A DNA stretch of 64,000 bases from an uncultured Paracoccaceae bacterium (GTDB lineage: Bacteria; Pseudomonadota; Alphaproteobacteria; Rhodobacterales; Rhodobacteraceae), in NCBI GenBank assembly GCA_947501355.1, contig CANMVA010000001.1, positions 2,317,492-2,381,491 on the forward strand, read 5' to 3'. The translations under genes and the position numbers were made by a program. Position 1 is the stretch's first letter. Every line of letters starts with the position of its first letter. Positions 57,201 to 64,000 of the stretch are shown piece after piece. The notes under the pieces are model-generated. The model saw only the letters and a program-made list of their open reading frames with translations. It did not search any database and was not told the origin of the DNA.

Positions 57201-58841
57201 ATGACCGATGAAGCGAAGGTTCCCTACCTCAAGATCGACCGTGGTCGATACTTCTATCAGCGTCGTGTCCCGCAAAAGCTTCAATCACATCTGGGCATCA
57301 AGCGATGGCAAATTCCCTGTGGTGATGTCAGCTACTCCAAGGCTGTGCAGATGGTTGTCACCTGGGCGGAAGAACATGACCAGGTGATCAGCGACCTACG
57401 GAACCCTGAAAAGCTGGTAGCGGCTGGCATAGCCAACGCACGGGAGGCGAAATCACGACGGGACAATGATCCTGATCCACTCCTGCCCCGCTTCTACGAA
57501 ATGACTGAACAACGTGACGGCGAGAAAATCCACTTTACACGTGATGCACTGCCCCGCCCTTGGCAGGCTGCGGCTGTGATGATGACCGAAGCAGAGGCAT
57601 CGCACAAAGGAACACCCCCACTCGACGGCTTCATATCCATGATTGACTATAGGATTGTCGAAGTTGAACGCGGTGATGATATTGATCAGAAATTATCACT
57701 CCCCAATCTACCAGGGTTGCAGAGGTATGTTGATCAGCTTGACCAGGCTAAGGTGAAGGCTGGAAAGATCGAGGTTCGCAAGACGGCTATGATGCCACTC
57801 TACGATGAACTTTACCAAGACCTGCTGCTTGACGCCTATGATGTCGGCTTTGGCCCTGATCGTTCCCCGCCTAGCGATCCCGACGACCGAGACGAATATG
57901 AGTTCATCAAGAGAAAACTCGAACGGAAGATTTCGCAACTTTCACCTGATCCCAACACCGTATCTTCTGTGCTGGCCCGCTACTGCGATTTCAACTCGAT
58001 CCGCCCTGGCACACGATCAAAATATCGACGTGAGGTAAGCCGCCTGACGAACATGGTGGGTGACGTGCCAATCGGCCACGTGAGGGTGGAAGACCTACGC
58101 CGACTGCGTGACGAACTGATAGGGACGATGAAACCAGCCTCGATCCACGCTGTTTTTACGCCCCTGAAGGGTATCCTCGCCTTTGCATTCGACGAAGGTA
58201 TTACCGCCAGCAACCCCATGATGGGAGTGAAGCTGCCCAAGGATAAAAGACCCATTGAAGAACGAAAGTGGAAGCCATTTGATCCAGGGGAAATGACACG
58301 CATTCTGGACAGCGCAGACGCCCGATGGAGTTCACCAACACAAGGTCTGACGGTGGAACGTCGGGAGGCAATCCTGATGGTCGTTCGTGTGTTGGCCTTT
58401 ACAGGTATGCGCCCAATCGAAGTGCTCCGTCTGACTACTGACGACGTTGATTCGAAGCTCATTCGCATCAAGGGCAGTAAGACGGAAAGCTCAACCAGGG
58501 TAGTCCCGCTTCACCCTGAGATCGCAGACTTCCCCGACTGGTTGGAGGGCGGTGGCCTAACAACTTTCCAGACGATCAAGTCAGACCCTGTGGGCTCCGT
58601 CAGGCACAACTTTGGCCGACTGTTACGGGAGTATATGTCCGAGCCGATCAAGGACCCCCAGAAAGCCCTGTATTCGCTCCGATCAACCTTTGTGAATGCC
58701 ATGCGACGCGCTGGTGCCGACATCCAGGTGCAGCGGGCCATTCTGGGGCACAAGGAAGCTGGTGCCATACGTCACTACGATGATGGCCCTGAGTTCGAGG
58801 TGAAGCGGAAATGGGTAGAGGCGACTGATCCGCGTCGGTGA
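57201..58841 (+). CDS. tyrosine-type site-specific integrase
   Basis: A 546-residue integrase. An N-terminal AP2/SAM-like DNA-binding half is followed by the catalytic domain: R404 in FTGMRPIEVLRL, R494 in YSLRSTF, H517 in ILGHKEAG and the nucleophile Y526 in RHYDDGP. The usual box II histidine before R494 is Tyr491. This start (MTDEAKVPYL) is chosen over an ATG at 57147; neither has a clear ribosome site. It catalyses integration and excision at the adjacent tRNA-Tyr. Confidence 0.93.
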   Translation: MTDEAKVPYLKIDRGRYFYQRRVPQKLQSHLGIKRWQIPCGDVSYSKAVQMVVTWAEEHDQVISDLRNPEKLVAAGIANAREAKSRRDNDPDPLLPRFYEMTEQRDGEKIHFTRDALPRPWQAAAVMMTEAEASHKGTPPLDGFISMIDYRIVEVERGDDIDQKLSLPNLPGLQRYVDQLDQAKVKAGKIEVRKTAMMPLYDELYQDLLLDAYDVGFGPDRSPPSDPDDRDEYEFIKRKLERKISQLSPDPNTVSSVLARYCDFNSIRPGTRSKYRREVSRLTNMVGDVPIGHVRVEDLRRLRDELIGTMKPASIHAVFTPLKGILAFAFDEGITASNPMMGVKLPKDKRPIEERKWKPFDPGEMTRILDSADARWSSPTQGLTVERREAILMVVRVLAFTGMRPIEVLRLTTDDVDSKLIRIKGSKTESSTRVVPLHPEIADFPDWLEGGGLTTFQTIKSDPVGSVRHNFGRLLREYMSEPIKDPQKALYSLRSTFVNAMRRAGADIQVQRAILGHKEAGAIRHYDDGPEFEVKRKWVEATDPRR

Positions 58842-58846
58842 TCCAT

Positions 58847-60079
58847 CTAATCCTGGCCGCTGGCCTTACTCTTGAATGGTAAGACTTCCGCCGCTCCCTC
58901 TGGGGGCCTTCTTATGTCCCCGCCGCGAACGGGCAATACACGTATCTTGTCAGAAACGGATGAATACCTGTCAAAGCTTCCTTTGCTTAGGCCAATGATT
59001 GCCTCAAATTCTTCCACTGGTAGTGGCAATGCTCCTTTCAATCCTTCGGCGGACAAAACACCTTCGTCTACCAGCAGTTCGAAAGCCTTCCTCATCAACT
59101 TCGGCTGGTGAATAGCCACATCTTCGTCCATTGGCTCACTACGTCCAAACCCTCGCCACTTCCGCCTGCTGCAACTGCGATGCAATGAAGTTCTTTGATC
59201 TTTGTCGATCATATCCAGGGCGAAGGCACGTTCGATCATACCTGTGACACTCACGCCCCACTTCCGCTTCAATGACAAAAAGTAGTCCAGGCTGGGTGTT
59301 GTAACGTCTTCAAGGAAGCGTTCTGCGGGAAAAAGAAAGGCACCAGCGAAGTAGTTCGCTTGATATTCAAGAATCTTATGGTGAGCTTGTGACTCAGCTT
59401 CCCTCTCATCGATAGCCCTGTGCAGCAAGATATGCGCGAACTCATGGGCTAAATCGAAGCGAACTCTACACCCTGTGCTCCCTCTTGTATTTACCCCGAC
59501 GAAATGACGGTCAGTTTCGTCAGCGAACCATTGGAAACCGTCCTGTTTGTCAGAAGGAACATCCAACAGAACAACAGGAACTCCCACATTCTCAAGAGCC
59601 AACGTCATGTTAGGAATAGGTCCCATGCCCAGGCCCATCTCACGCCGAACTTCACAAGCTAGACGTTCAAGTTCTTCTTTGGTTGAGAGCCGATAGTCGT
59701 AGTTGAACGTTACAGCGGGCATAGCATCTGTGTGAAACTCTGCAAAAGATTCGAACAACGCAAAAATTTCAGCAGCCCAAAGCATCCGCTGTTCAGTTTG
59801 TTCACGAGCAAACTTGGTCTCACTTCTTCTGTCACGCCAAAAGACCAACCCCACTCTTTCCTGTTTAGCTGGCGTCATAAGGAAGTCAGGATCGAACTCA
59901 AGTTCGTGAGCAAGCTTATTCACAACTTCCATTGTAGGCTTGTGATCGTCACGTTCATACTGACCAATCGCCTGACCAGTTACGCCCACGAGTTCCGCCA
60001 AATCCTTCATTCGGAACCCACGAGCCACTCTGGCTTGGTAAAGCCTCTTGCCATCGAAGCGGTCTATTCCAACCTTCAT
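58847..60079 (-). CDS. XRE regulator fused to ImmA/IrrE metallopeptidase domain
   Basis: A 410-residue protein. An XRE helix-turn-helix spans about 10-65 (MKDLAELVGVTGQAIGQYERDDHKP), then a metallopeptidase with HEFAH (H212, E213, H216) and a downstream ExxANxFA (E238). Proteins of this COG2856 type cleave repressors or act as antitoxins in mobile elements. The C-terminal 100 residues are unique. It overlaps the upstream 231-residue gene by 4 bases (ATGA), so the pair is one unit. Confidence 0.9.
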   Translation of the reverse strand: MKVGIDRFDGKRLYQARVARGFRMKDLAELVGVTGQAIGQYERDDHKPTMEVVNKLAHELEFDPDFLMTPAKQERVGLVFWRDRRSETKFAREQTEQRMLWAAEIFALFESFAEFHTDAMPAVTFNYDYRLSTKEELERLACEVRREMGLGMGPIPNMTLALENVGVPVVLLDVPSDKQDGFQWFADETDRHFVGVNTRGSTGCRVRFDLAHEFAHILLHRAIDEREAESQAHHKILEYQANYFAGAFLFPAERFLEDVTTPSLDYFLSLKRKWGVSVTGMIERAFALDMIDKDQRTSLHRSCSRRKWRGFGRSEPMDEDVAIHQPKLMRKAFELLVDEGVLSAEGLKGALPLPVEEFEAIIGLSKGSFDRYSSVSDKIRVLPVRGGDIRRPPEGAAEVLPFKSKASGQD

Positions 60080-60771
60080 CTATCCTTGTCTTTCCGCTTG
60101 GCTTGCTGCCGCAAAATCACTTTCGTGCGATCTGGCTGAACAAGTGCATCTGCATCCCGTGTGCCAATAATGGAAGCACCACGACCTTCAACTGCAAACT
60201 CCGTGATGTCTTGATTTACAACCCAGCTATCATAACTTCCGTCGGCAACGGCTACCCGCAACACGCCAAGCGCCCGTTGTTCTTTCGTGAACAATGATCC
60301 TGCATGTCCATGCAACAAAGTAGCGAGGACCTCGCCTGACCAGTCGTTTACTTTCCCAGGAATATCTCCCAGGTCCAATTCAAGCTGCCGCGTCACGTTG
60401 TAAGTGCTAGAAAGACTCCGTTTGTAATCGGCAACGTAGGGCCCTTTCACGCCCAGCTTCATTGCCTCGTGAATTAGTATGACGCGGCCACACAAAACCA
60501 TAAGCTTCGACTGACCGTTGCACTCAAGCCGCTTCCACTCGAAAGGGACACCGTGTTCTTTACAGACACGGATGATCGCGCTCTCTACAGCAATAGAACG
60601 CTGCAAGCCAAAGTCCTGCTTCTTGCGCCCTACATCCACGTATCCAGCATCATCGATCCATTCATATAGGTCTTGATACGCCCACGTGATCGCAACCGAC
60701 AGTGCACGGAAAAAGTTTGGATCAACGTCGGAGGCCAGTCTAGCACGGACCGTTTCTTCAATAGAGTTCAC
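60076..60771 (-). CDS. unknown 231-residue partner of the XRE-ImmA protein
   Basis: Not recognised. A cytosolic protein with no membrane segment; the middle contains ECNGQSKLMVLCGRVILIHEAM and the end is basic (ILRQQAKRKDKDR). It is the first gene of a two-gene operon with the XRE-ImmA/IrrE gene, overlapping it by 4 bases. By analogy with xre-COG2856 pairs it could be the toxin or target of the pair, which is only inference from position. Confidence 0.75.
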   Translation of the reverse strand: MNSIEETVRARLASDVDPNFFRALSVAITWAYQDLYEWIDDAGYVDVGRKKQDFGLQRSIAVESAIIRVCKEHGVPFEWKRLECNGQSKLMVLCGRVILIHEAMKLGVKGPYVADYKRSLSSTYNVTRQLELDLGDIPGKVNDWSGEVLATLLHGHAGSLFTKEQRALGVLRVAVADGSYDSWVVNQDITEFAVEGRGASIIGTRDADALVQPDRTKVILRQQAKRKDKDR

Positions 60772-60907
60772 TTGTCTGCCCCCTAGGCAAAGTCTAGTTT
60801 AAGGGACAATATCCGAAAATATGAAAGCGTCAAAGACATTTATGGAAAAAAATGGTGCGACAAACGGTGCTGTGCCAGCGGTGAACTCATTCCAAATCTC
60901 GACCGCA

Positions 60908-61408
60908 CTAGCTTCTGAACATCGCCTCGATGATCCCCACGTGTCGGTTCGGGTCGAACGACGCGGTTGGGTCGTTCACTATGTGCGTGATTTCCAGGCG
61001 GTAGAGTTCACTGACAGCCATTGCCATCTTCTCTGGTGACGGCTTGGCACCCTGATCATTTACTACCTGCTGCACGGCCTCAACAACCGCTTTGAGACGG
61101 TCCAGGTCTACGGTTGAGGGCCGCGTCACGATGGAGCCCGCCACCAATTCAGAGGCAGACACCTGGTAGAGCGAAGCCAGCATCTCCAGTCGGTCCATAG
61201 TGACCTTCGACAACCCGTTCTCCATTCGTGAGAAACTGGCACCGCTGATGCCGATGCATTCAGCCGCCTTGTCGAGCGATAGGCCAGCCTGTTCCCTTGC
61301 CTGCCTAAGTGTCTGGTGGATTGCCACAGCTTCGATCTCATCTTTAATTTCCTTTGCACTCTTACATTTCTTGCAAGGGCGGTGAAGTGTTTTCGTGTTC
61401 CACCACAA
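60908..61408 (-). CDS. XRE family repressor-like regulator
   Basis: A protein of up to 166 residues with a helix-turn-helix (QTLRQAREQAGLSLDKAAECIGISGASFSRMENGLSKV) near residues 32-70. An N-terminal C-K-K-C pair could bind a metal. The longest frame starts with TTG at 61408; GTG at 61327 is an alternative start just before the HTH. It is divergent from the Cro-like gene with a palindrome between, the layout of a lysogeny switch. Confidence 0.85.
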   Translation of the reverse strand: MWWNTKTLHRPCKKCKSAKEIKDEIEAVAIHQTLRQAREQAGLSLDKAAECIGISGASFSRMENGLSKVTMDRLEMLASLYQVSASELVAGSIVTRPSTVDLDRLKAVVEAVQQVVNDQGAKPSPEKMAMAVSELYRLEITHIVNDPTASFDPNRHVGIIEAMFRS

Positions 61409-61424
61409 CGCACTAGCGAATCAA

Positions 61425-61439
61425 TTACGTTTTTCGTAA
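61425..61439. promoter_or_regulatory. palindromic operator in the divergent regulator gap
   Basis: TTACG-TTTTT-CGTAA lies in the 42-base gap between the two divergent regulators. A shared operator bound by one or both proteins is the simplest reading. Confidence 0.5.
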
Positions 61440-61450
61440 GTATGTAAGGA

Positions 61451-61714
61451 ATGAAGCTCAATGATTTCCTTACCGCCAAAGGCACCTCGATGGGACAGTT
61501 CGCGCAAACCGTTGGCACGACCACAGCCACCATCAGTCGGGTGGTCGATGGCACCGTCATACCGCGTAGAGCACTGATGCGACGCATCTATGAGTCAACG
61601 TCAGGCTTAGTCACCCCCAATGATTTGTATGGCCTTCATTGCACCACCGCCTGCAACGGGGGCTGCGAGGCTGACGCTAATACGAACGGAAAGAACCAAC
61701 CTCACCATGATTGA
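61451..61714 (+). CDS. Cro-like small helix-turn-helix protein
   Basis: An 87-residue protein with an HTH near 12-35 (SMGQFAQTVGTTTATISRVVDG) and a short C-terminal tail with three Cys. AAGGA directly abuts the ATG, too close for a normal ribosome site, so translation may be leaderless or start further in. It begins a chain of overlapping genes on the plus strand. Confidence 0.7.
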   Translation: MKLNDFLTAKGTSMGQFAQTVGTTTATISRVVDGTVIPRRALMRRIYESTSGLVTPNDLYGLHCTTACNGGCEADANTNGKNQPHHD

Positions 61715-62027
61715 AGTCTTCCTTATGTCCCTTACGGGGCCGCAGATCATCGCCCTATTTGTTGTTACAGTCATCGGTGGCCTGCTGACGGGATTCTTCT
61801 GTCTTTTCCCTGGTGAAGCGGTGATCGGTTTGGGGGCAGTCATTTTCTTCCAGGTGGTGTTGTTCTGGACATCCGCCCACTTGGACTCGGTTCTATATGC
61901 CTTCGAGGCGGGGATCATGAATTTCAGCCCTGGTGGCTACATTGGCCTTCACCATGCAATCCAGCTTGGGGTCTTGTGGTTCAGCTTCTGGCTGGGTCGA
62001 TCCATAGCACTCGGCGGGGCACGGTGA
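61707..62027 (+). CDS. small three-helix membrane protein, unknown
   Basis: A 106-residue protein with three hydrophobic stretches (IIALFVVTVIGGLLTGFFCLF; VIGLGAVIFFQVVLFW; AIQLGVLWFSFWLG). The ATG at 61707 overlaps the end of the Cro-like gene by 8 bases and its stop overlaps the next gene by 4, so it is translationally coupled. No family recognised. Confidence 0.65.
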   Translation: MIEVFLMSLTGPQIIALFVVTVIGGLLTGFFCLFPGEAVIGLGAVIFFQVVLFWTSAHLDSVLYAFEAGIMNFSPGGYIGLHHAIQLGVLWFSFWLGRSIALGGAR

Positions 62028-62818
62028 GTGGTCGTGCTGTCGTTACAACCCCGTTGGCAGGCTATGGGCTTGCAATCGCGATGGTATGCTTGGCGACTGG
62101 TTCAGGTGCACAAAATATCGACGGGCTATACCAACCCGCTGATGCAAACTGGTCATGTTCACCCGACCAGATCGGCATGGAGGGCGGTGCGTTGGCAATC
62201 CAGGGCGGCGTCTACGAGGGTGTAGAGAATCGGTGCGATCTGACATTGCCTGTAGCACTCGACGACGGCACCCGTTTCACCGCTGTATGTTCTGCTCAGG
62301 GCAGCACTTACCGCGAACAGATGACGATCACGCCGACGGTGGATAGTGTGCGGATCGACAGGGTCAGTGGAACAGCCTTCTGGGACCGCTGTGAGCCGCC
62401 AAAAGCAGCCTCCATTGCATCATCGTCCAGCAACGGACCATGGACCTTCAGCGGCGGCCAGGGGGTCTACGAGAGCGGCACCAGTGATGGCAACGGCAAC
62501 TCGGTTTCGTTCACGTGCAATGACATCGGCGAAAATGGCGGGCTCTATGTCGAACTGGATGGGGAGCCTGCCCCTGGTGGCCAGGTCAGTATCGATGTCG
62601 ATGGCACAGTATTTGCCATGACGGTCTGGGCAGAGGGTGGACTCGTCAACACCGAATGCAGCGTCTGCGGTCAGACCTACACCGCCCTATGGGGTGCGAC
62701 AGCAGCAGGTGACCTGATGACCATCAGATCAGCGGACGGGCGCTCTGCAACGTTCAACCTCCACGGCTCCCATGACGCACTGGGTAGTGTGGCTTGTCAG
62801 CCTTCCAATGGGTTTTGA
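62024..62818 (+). CDS. cysteine-rich secreted protein, unknown
   Basis: A 264-residue protein starting with GTG in a GTGA overlap. A signal peptide (LAGYGLAIAMVCLATGSGAQ) precedes a beta-rich mature part with eight cysteines, and two similar halves around WSCSPDQ..RCDL and WTFSGGQGVYESG..SFTCNDIG. It likely folds with disulfides in the periplasm or outside the cell. No family recognised. Confidence 0.7.
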   Translation: MSGRAVVTTPLAGYGLAIAMVCLATGSGAQNIDGLYQPADANWSCSPDQIGMEGGALAIQGGVYEGVENRCDLTLPVALDDGTRFTAVCSAQGSTYREQMTITPTVDSVRIDRVSGTAFWDRCEPPKAASIASSSSNGPWTFSGGQGVYESGTSDGNGNSVSFTCNDIGENGGLYVELDGEPAPGGQVSIDVDGTVFAMTVWAEGGLVNTECSVCGQTYTALWGATAAGDLMTIRSADGRSATFNLHGSHDALGSVACQPSNGF

Positions 62819-63029
62819 CCTGGACCATTCAGTGTCTCAGCGGCCCGCTCAGGGTGCCAACGACAGTGGCGATCTAGCAAGTGTAACCGCGAACAGACAG
62901 GCCATTTACGAGCGGCTACTGCAACGTCAGCACATACGACAACAGTTGGGCATGAGGCCCTTGAACGTGCCTCTGCTGTATCATCGAAAGGTGCAGCAGC
63001 TTGAGCGGTCCAGACAGTCAATTCGGTAA
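62808..63029 (+). CDS. possible small protein, unknown
   Basis: A 73-residue frame whose ATG overlaps the end of the secreted protein gene by 11 bases. It is charged and helical (RQAIYERLLQRQHIRQQLG) and ends about 30 bases before the next gene. No ribosome site is obvious, so it may be chance; it is kept because it continues the overlapping chain. Confidence 0.35.
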   Translation: MGFDLDHSVSQRPAQGANDSGDLASVTANRQAIYERLLQRQHIRQQLGMRPLNVPLLYHRKVQQLERSRQSIR

Positions 63030-63061
63030 ATACAGGTGAACCCAATACCAGGAGTATTCCC

Positions 63062-63433
63062 ATGGGACGAGTGCTTGGACCTTACATCAGAGACGATCTT
63101 CCAGCAGACCTGGAACAGTTCTTCGAGGAGATGGCGGATGCTGATGTTTTGCGCTTCCTGAGAGCCCTGCCGATGATCGGGGCGAACGATGACGAACCTC
63201 TTCGGATGTCTGATCTCATTTATGAAATGCGACTCTGGCCCTATGTGATCAAAGCCTGGAACGCCGCTGAAGGTTCTCCTGGTATTGCTGGCCGAGTGGC
63301 GATGATTAGTAGGGTCATGCGTGACGCCGAAGCGGCCCTTGAGGCCGATAGCAACCTGACACGGCGCATCCCCAGGGTGATCAACCTGACCAGTTTCCTG
63401 AGGGCATATGCGACTGGTGAGGTATTCGCCTAA
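63062..63433 (+). CDS. unknown 123-residue protein
   Basis: A soluble, acidic, helical protein with no recognised motif (DLEQFFEEMADADVLRFLRAL; SDLIYEMRLWPYVIKAW). CCAGGAG lies about 8 bases before the ATG, a good ribosome site. Its stop overlaps the stop of the convergent ribbon-helix-helix gene by 3 to 4 bases. Confidence 0.6.
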   Translation: MGRVLGPYIRDDLPADLEQFFEEMADADVLRFLRALPMIGANDDEPLRMSDLIYEMRLWPYVIKAWNAAEGSPGIAGRVAMISRVMRDAEAALEADSNLTRRIPRVINLTSFLRAYATGEVFA

Positions 63434-63597
63434 GCTGCATCCTCAAGTGTGTCGTCGTCCTCAAACAATTCACTCCAATATCCCTGGATGCAATCCTCCA
63501 GGATCGCACCAAGCTCACGGCGTTCTTCGGCCCTGATCTGGGCCAACATGTTGATGGCATCCTGGTCCAGGTTGCGCACGGAAAAGCGTTTCATCAT
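63430..63597 (-). CDS. small ribbon-helix-helix (Arc/FitA-like) protein
   Basis: A 55-residue protein starting MMKRFSVRNLDQDAINML and continuing AQIRAEERRELGAILEDCI, the pattern of an RHH DNA-binding or antitoxin domain: a basic beta strand (RFSVRNL) then two helices. AGGAGG lies seven bases before the ATG. The acidic tail (LFEDDDTLED) resembles antitoxin tails. No toxin gene is next to it. Confidence 0.7.
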   Translation of the reverse strand: MMKRFSVRNLDQDAINMLAQIRAEERRELGAILEDCIQGYWSELFEDDDTLEDAA

Positions 63598-63613
63598 TGG
63601 TCATCCTCCTACT

Positions 63614-63717
63614 GGTATTTAGGGATGATCGGCCTTGGGGCAGACCTGTATCTGACTATCGTGGAATCCTACTTCCTACCCTGGTTCCCAAGTCTGACTA
63701 CGGTCTGACTAAATACC
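63614..63717. repeat. inverted and direct repeats upstream of the last gene
   Basis: GGTATTTAG (63614-63622) and CTAAATACC (63709-63717) are exact inverted copies 86 bases apart. Between them TCTGACTA occurs at 63651, 63693 and 63704, the last two 11 bases apart. They lie in a 238-base gap without a gene (63598-63835) and may be operator or replication-type sites. Confidence 0.4.
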
Positions 63718-63835
63718 GATGTCCGTGGGAGCGGATGTTGGCCACTCACCTGATGTCCACCCCCCAATTAACGCTTCGGCGAAAATCTCACTATGTTCCC
63801 TCGGTCCGAAGAAAAAGATCGGAAAGGATCATAGA

Positions 63836-64000
63836 ATGGCACGACCAACGATGCGCAGGATGCGCGACAATATCGAGGCGACCGCAATCGGGAAAACAGG
63901 ACTGGCGAACGATCAGCACTACAAGAGACGAATCCTTGAACGAGAGTTCCAGGCAACAGGAAACTTGGCCATTGCCTCCGTTTTGAACCAGCAGCAAACA
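63836..64000 (+). CDS. start of an unknown gene, cut by the window edge
   Basis: An open frame from an ATG at 63836 with GGAAAGGATCATAGA before it, running to the edge (55 codons). The N-terminus is basic (MARPTMRRMRDNIEATAIGK), then helical (KRRILEREFQATGNLAIASVL). No family recognised; the spacing and ribosome site favour a real gene. Confidence 0.5.
   Translation, partial: MARPTMRRMRDNIEATAIGKTGLANDQHYKRRILEREFQATGNLAIASVLNQQQT

Larger units (their letters stand above)
57109..64000 (+). mobile_element. left part of a tRNA-Tyr integrated genomic island
   Basis: The segment starts at the tRNA 3' end with an integrase reading inward, has visibly lower GC and different codon use from the chromosome to its left, and carries regulators of phage or element type and mostly unknown genes. 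No structural phage, conjugation or transposase genes are seen, so it may be a satellite, ICE or island. Confidence 0.75.

Noticed and set aside
60821-61039. Plus-strand 72-codon frame in the island
   Set aside because: It overlaps the end of the XRE regulator on the other strand and lacks a ribosome site.
63597-63986. Plus-strand 129-codon frame near the right end
   Set aside because: It runs through the repeat-rich gap, has no ribosome site, and conflicts with a better-supported gene start at 63836 in another frame.
57109-64000. CRISPR array, transposase or prophage structural genes in the island
   Set aside because: No regularly spaced repeats of CRISPR type, no transposase motifs and no capsid, tail or terminase proteins are visible in the window.
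57109-64000. Right attachment site (copy of the tRNA-Tyr 3' end)
   Set aside because: No second copy of the T-arm plus acceptor segment was seen up to 64000; the end of the element must lie outside.

Overview
The window is chromosome from a marine-type alphaproteobacterium of the order Rhodobacterales (Roseobacter-like Rhodobacteraceae). Evidence: GC-rich coding sequence; a peptidoglycan/division (dcw) cluster with tandem DUF2484 genes beside murC; a DUF1127 gene followed by a CcsR ('cuckoo')-type double-hairpin sRNA, a hallmark of this family; a split his cluster; and orthologous Rhodobacterales neighbours such as recN-bamD-lpxC-ftsZ. No species is claimed.

Layout. 1-4.2 kb: end of an M24 aminopeptidase P, a DUF427 protein, a ClC channel/antiporter and a D-lactate-type FAD dehydrogenase. 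4.2-31.4 kb (almost all minus strand, so read right to left): the dcw cluster mraZ-rsmH-ftsL-ftsI-murE-murF-mraY-[SDR]-murD-[flavoprotein and DUF1801]-ftsW-murG-murC-[two DUF2484]-[544-aa unknown]-murB-ddl-ftsQ-ftsA-ftsZ, continuing into lpxC, bamD and recN. It makes the cytoplasmic peptidoglycan precursors (MurA is absent here), lipid I and II, and the early/late divisome, and continues into lipid A and outer-membrane assembly. A strong terminator separates ftsA from ftsZ. 31.4-32.1 kb: an AT-rich non-coding region with two TGGGA repeats at 10-bp period (MraZ-box-like).

32-43 kb: an Mrp-type Fe-S carrier, DUF1127 plus sRNA, a VOC protein, a divergent Lrp/LysE pair with an operator-like palindrome, a UvrD/PcrA helicase, an FMN L-lactate-type dehydrogenase, pyruvate carboxylase, a MAPEG protein and tRNA-Gly(GCC). 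43-57 kb: a four-carbon acid sugar operon (otnK-otnC-otnI), histidine genes hisB-hisH, hisA, hisF-hisE interrupted by a DUF2147 gene and a Hint-domain protein, a lone Tat-type peptide-binding protein, a CoA-binding protein, a 5'-nucleotidase-like enzyme, a YHS protein, a zinc-ribbon protein, rlmB and tRNA-Tyr(GTA).

57.1 kb to the end: the left part of an integrative element. A tyrosine integrase starts just after the tRNA-Tyr 3' end, followed by genes with lower GC: an XRE-ImmA/IrrE peptidase overlapping an unknown 231-aa gene, a divergent phage-like regulator pair with a palindrome between them, a chain of overlapping unknown genes (small membrane protein, cysteine-rich secreted protein), a ribbon-helix-helix gene too short for usual ORF cut-offs, and a partial gene running off the end. 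The right attachment site is not in the window. This element is where undescribed biology is most likely; all functions there are inference.
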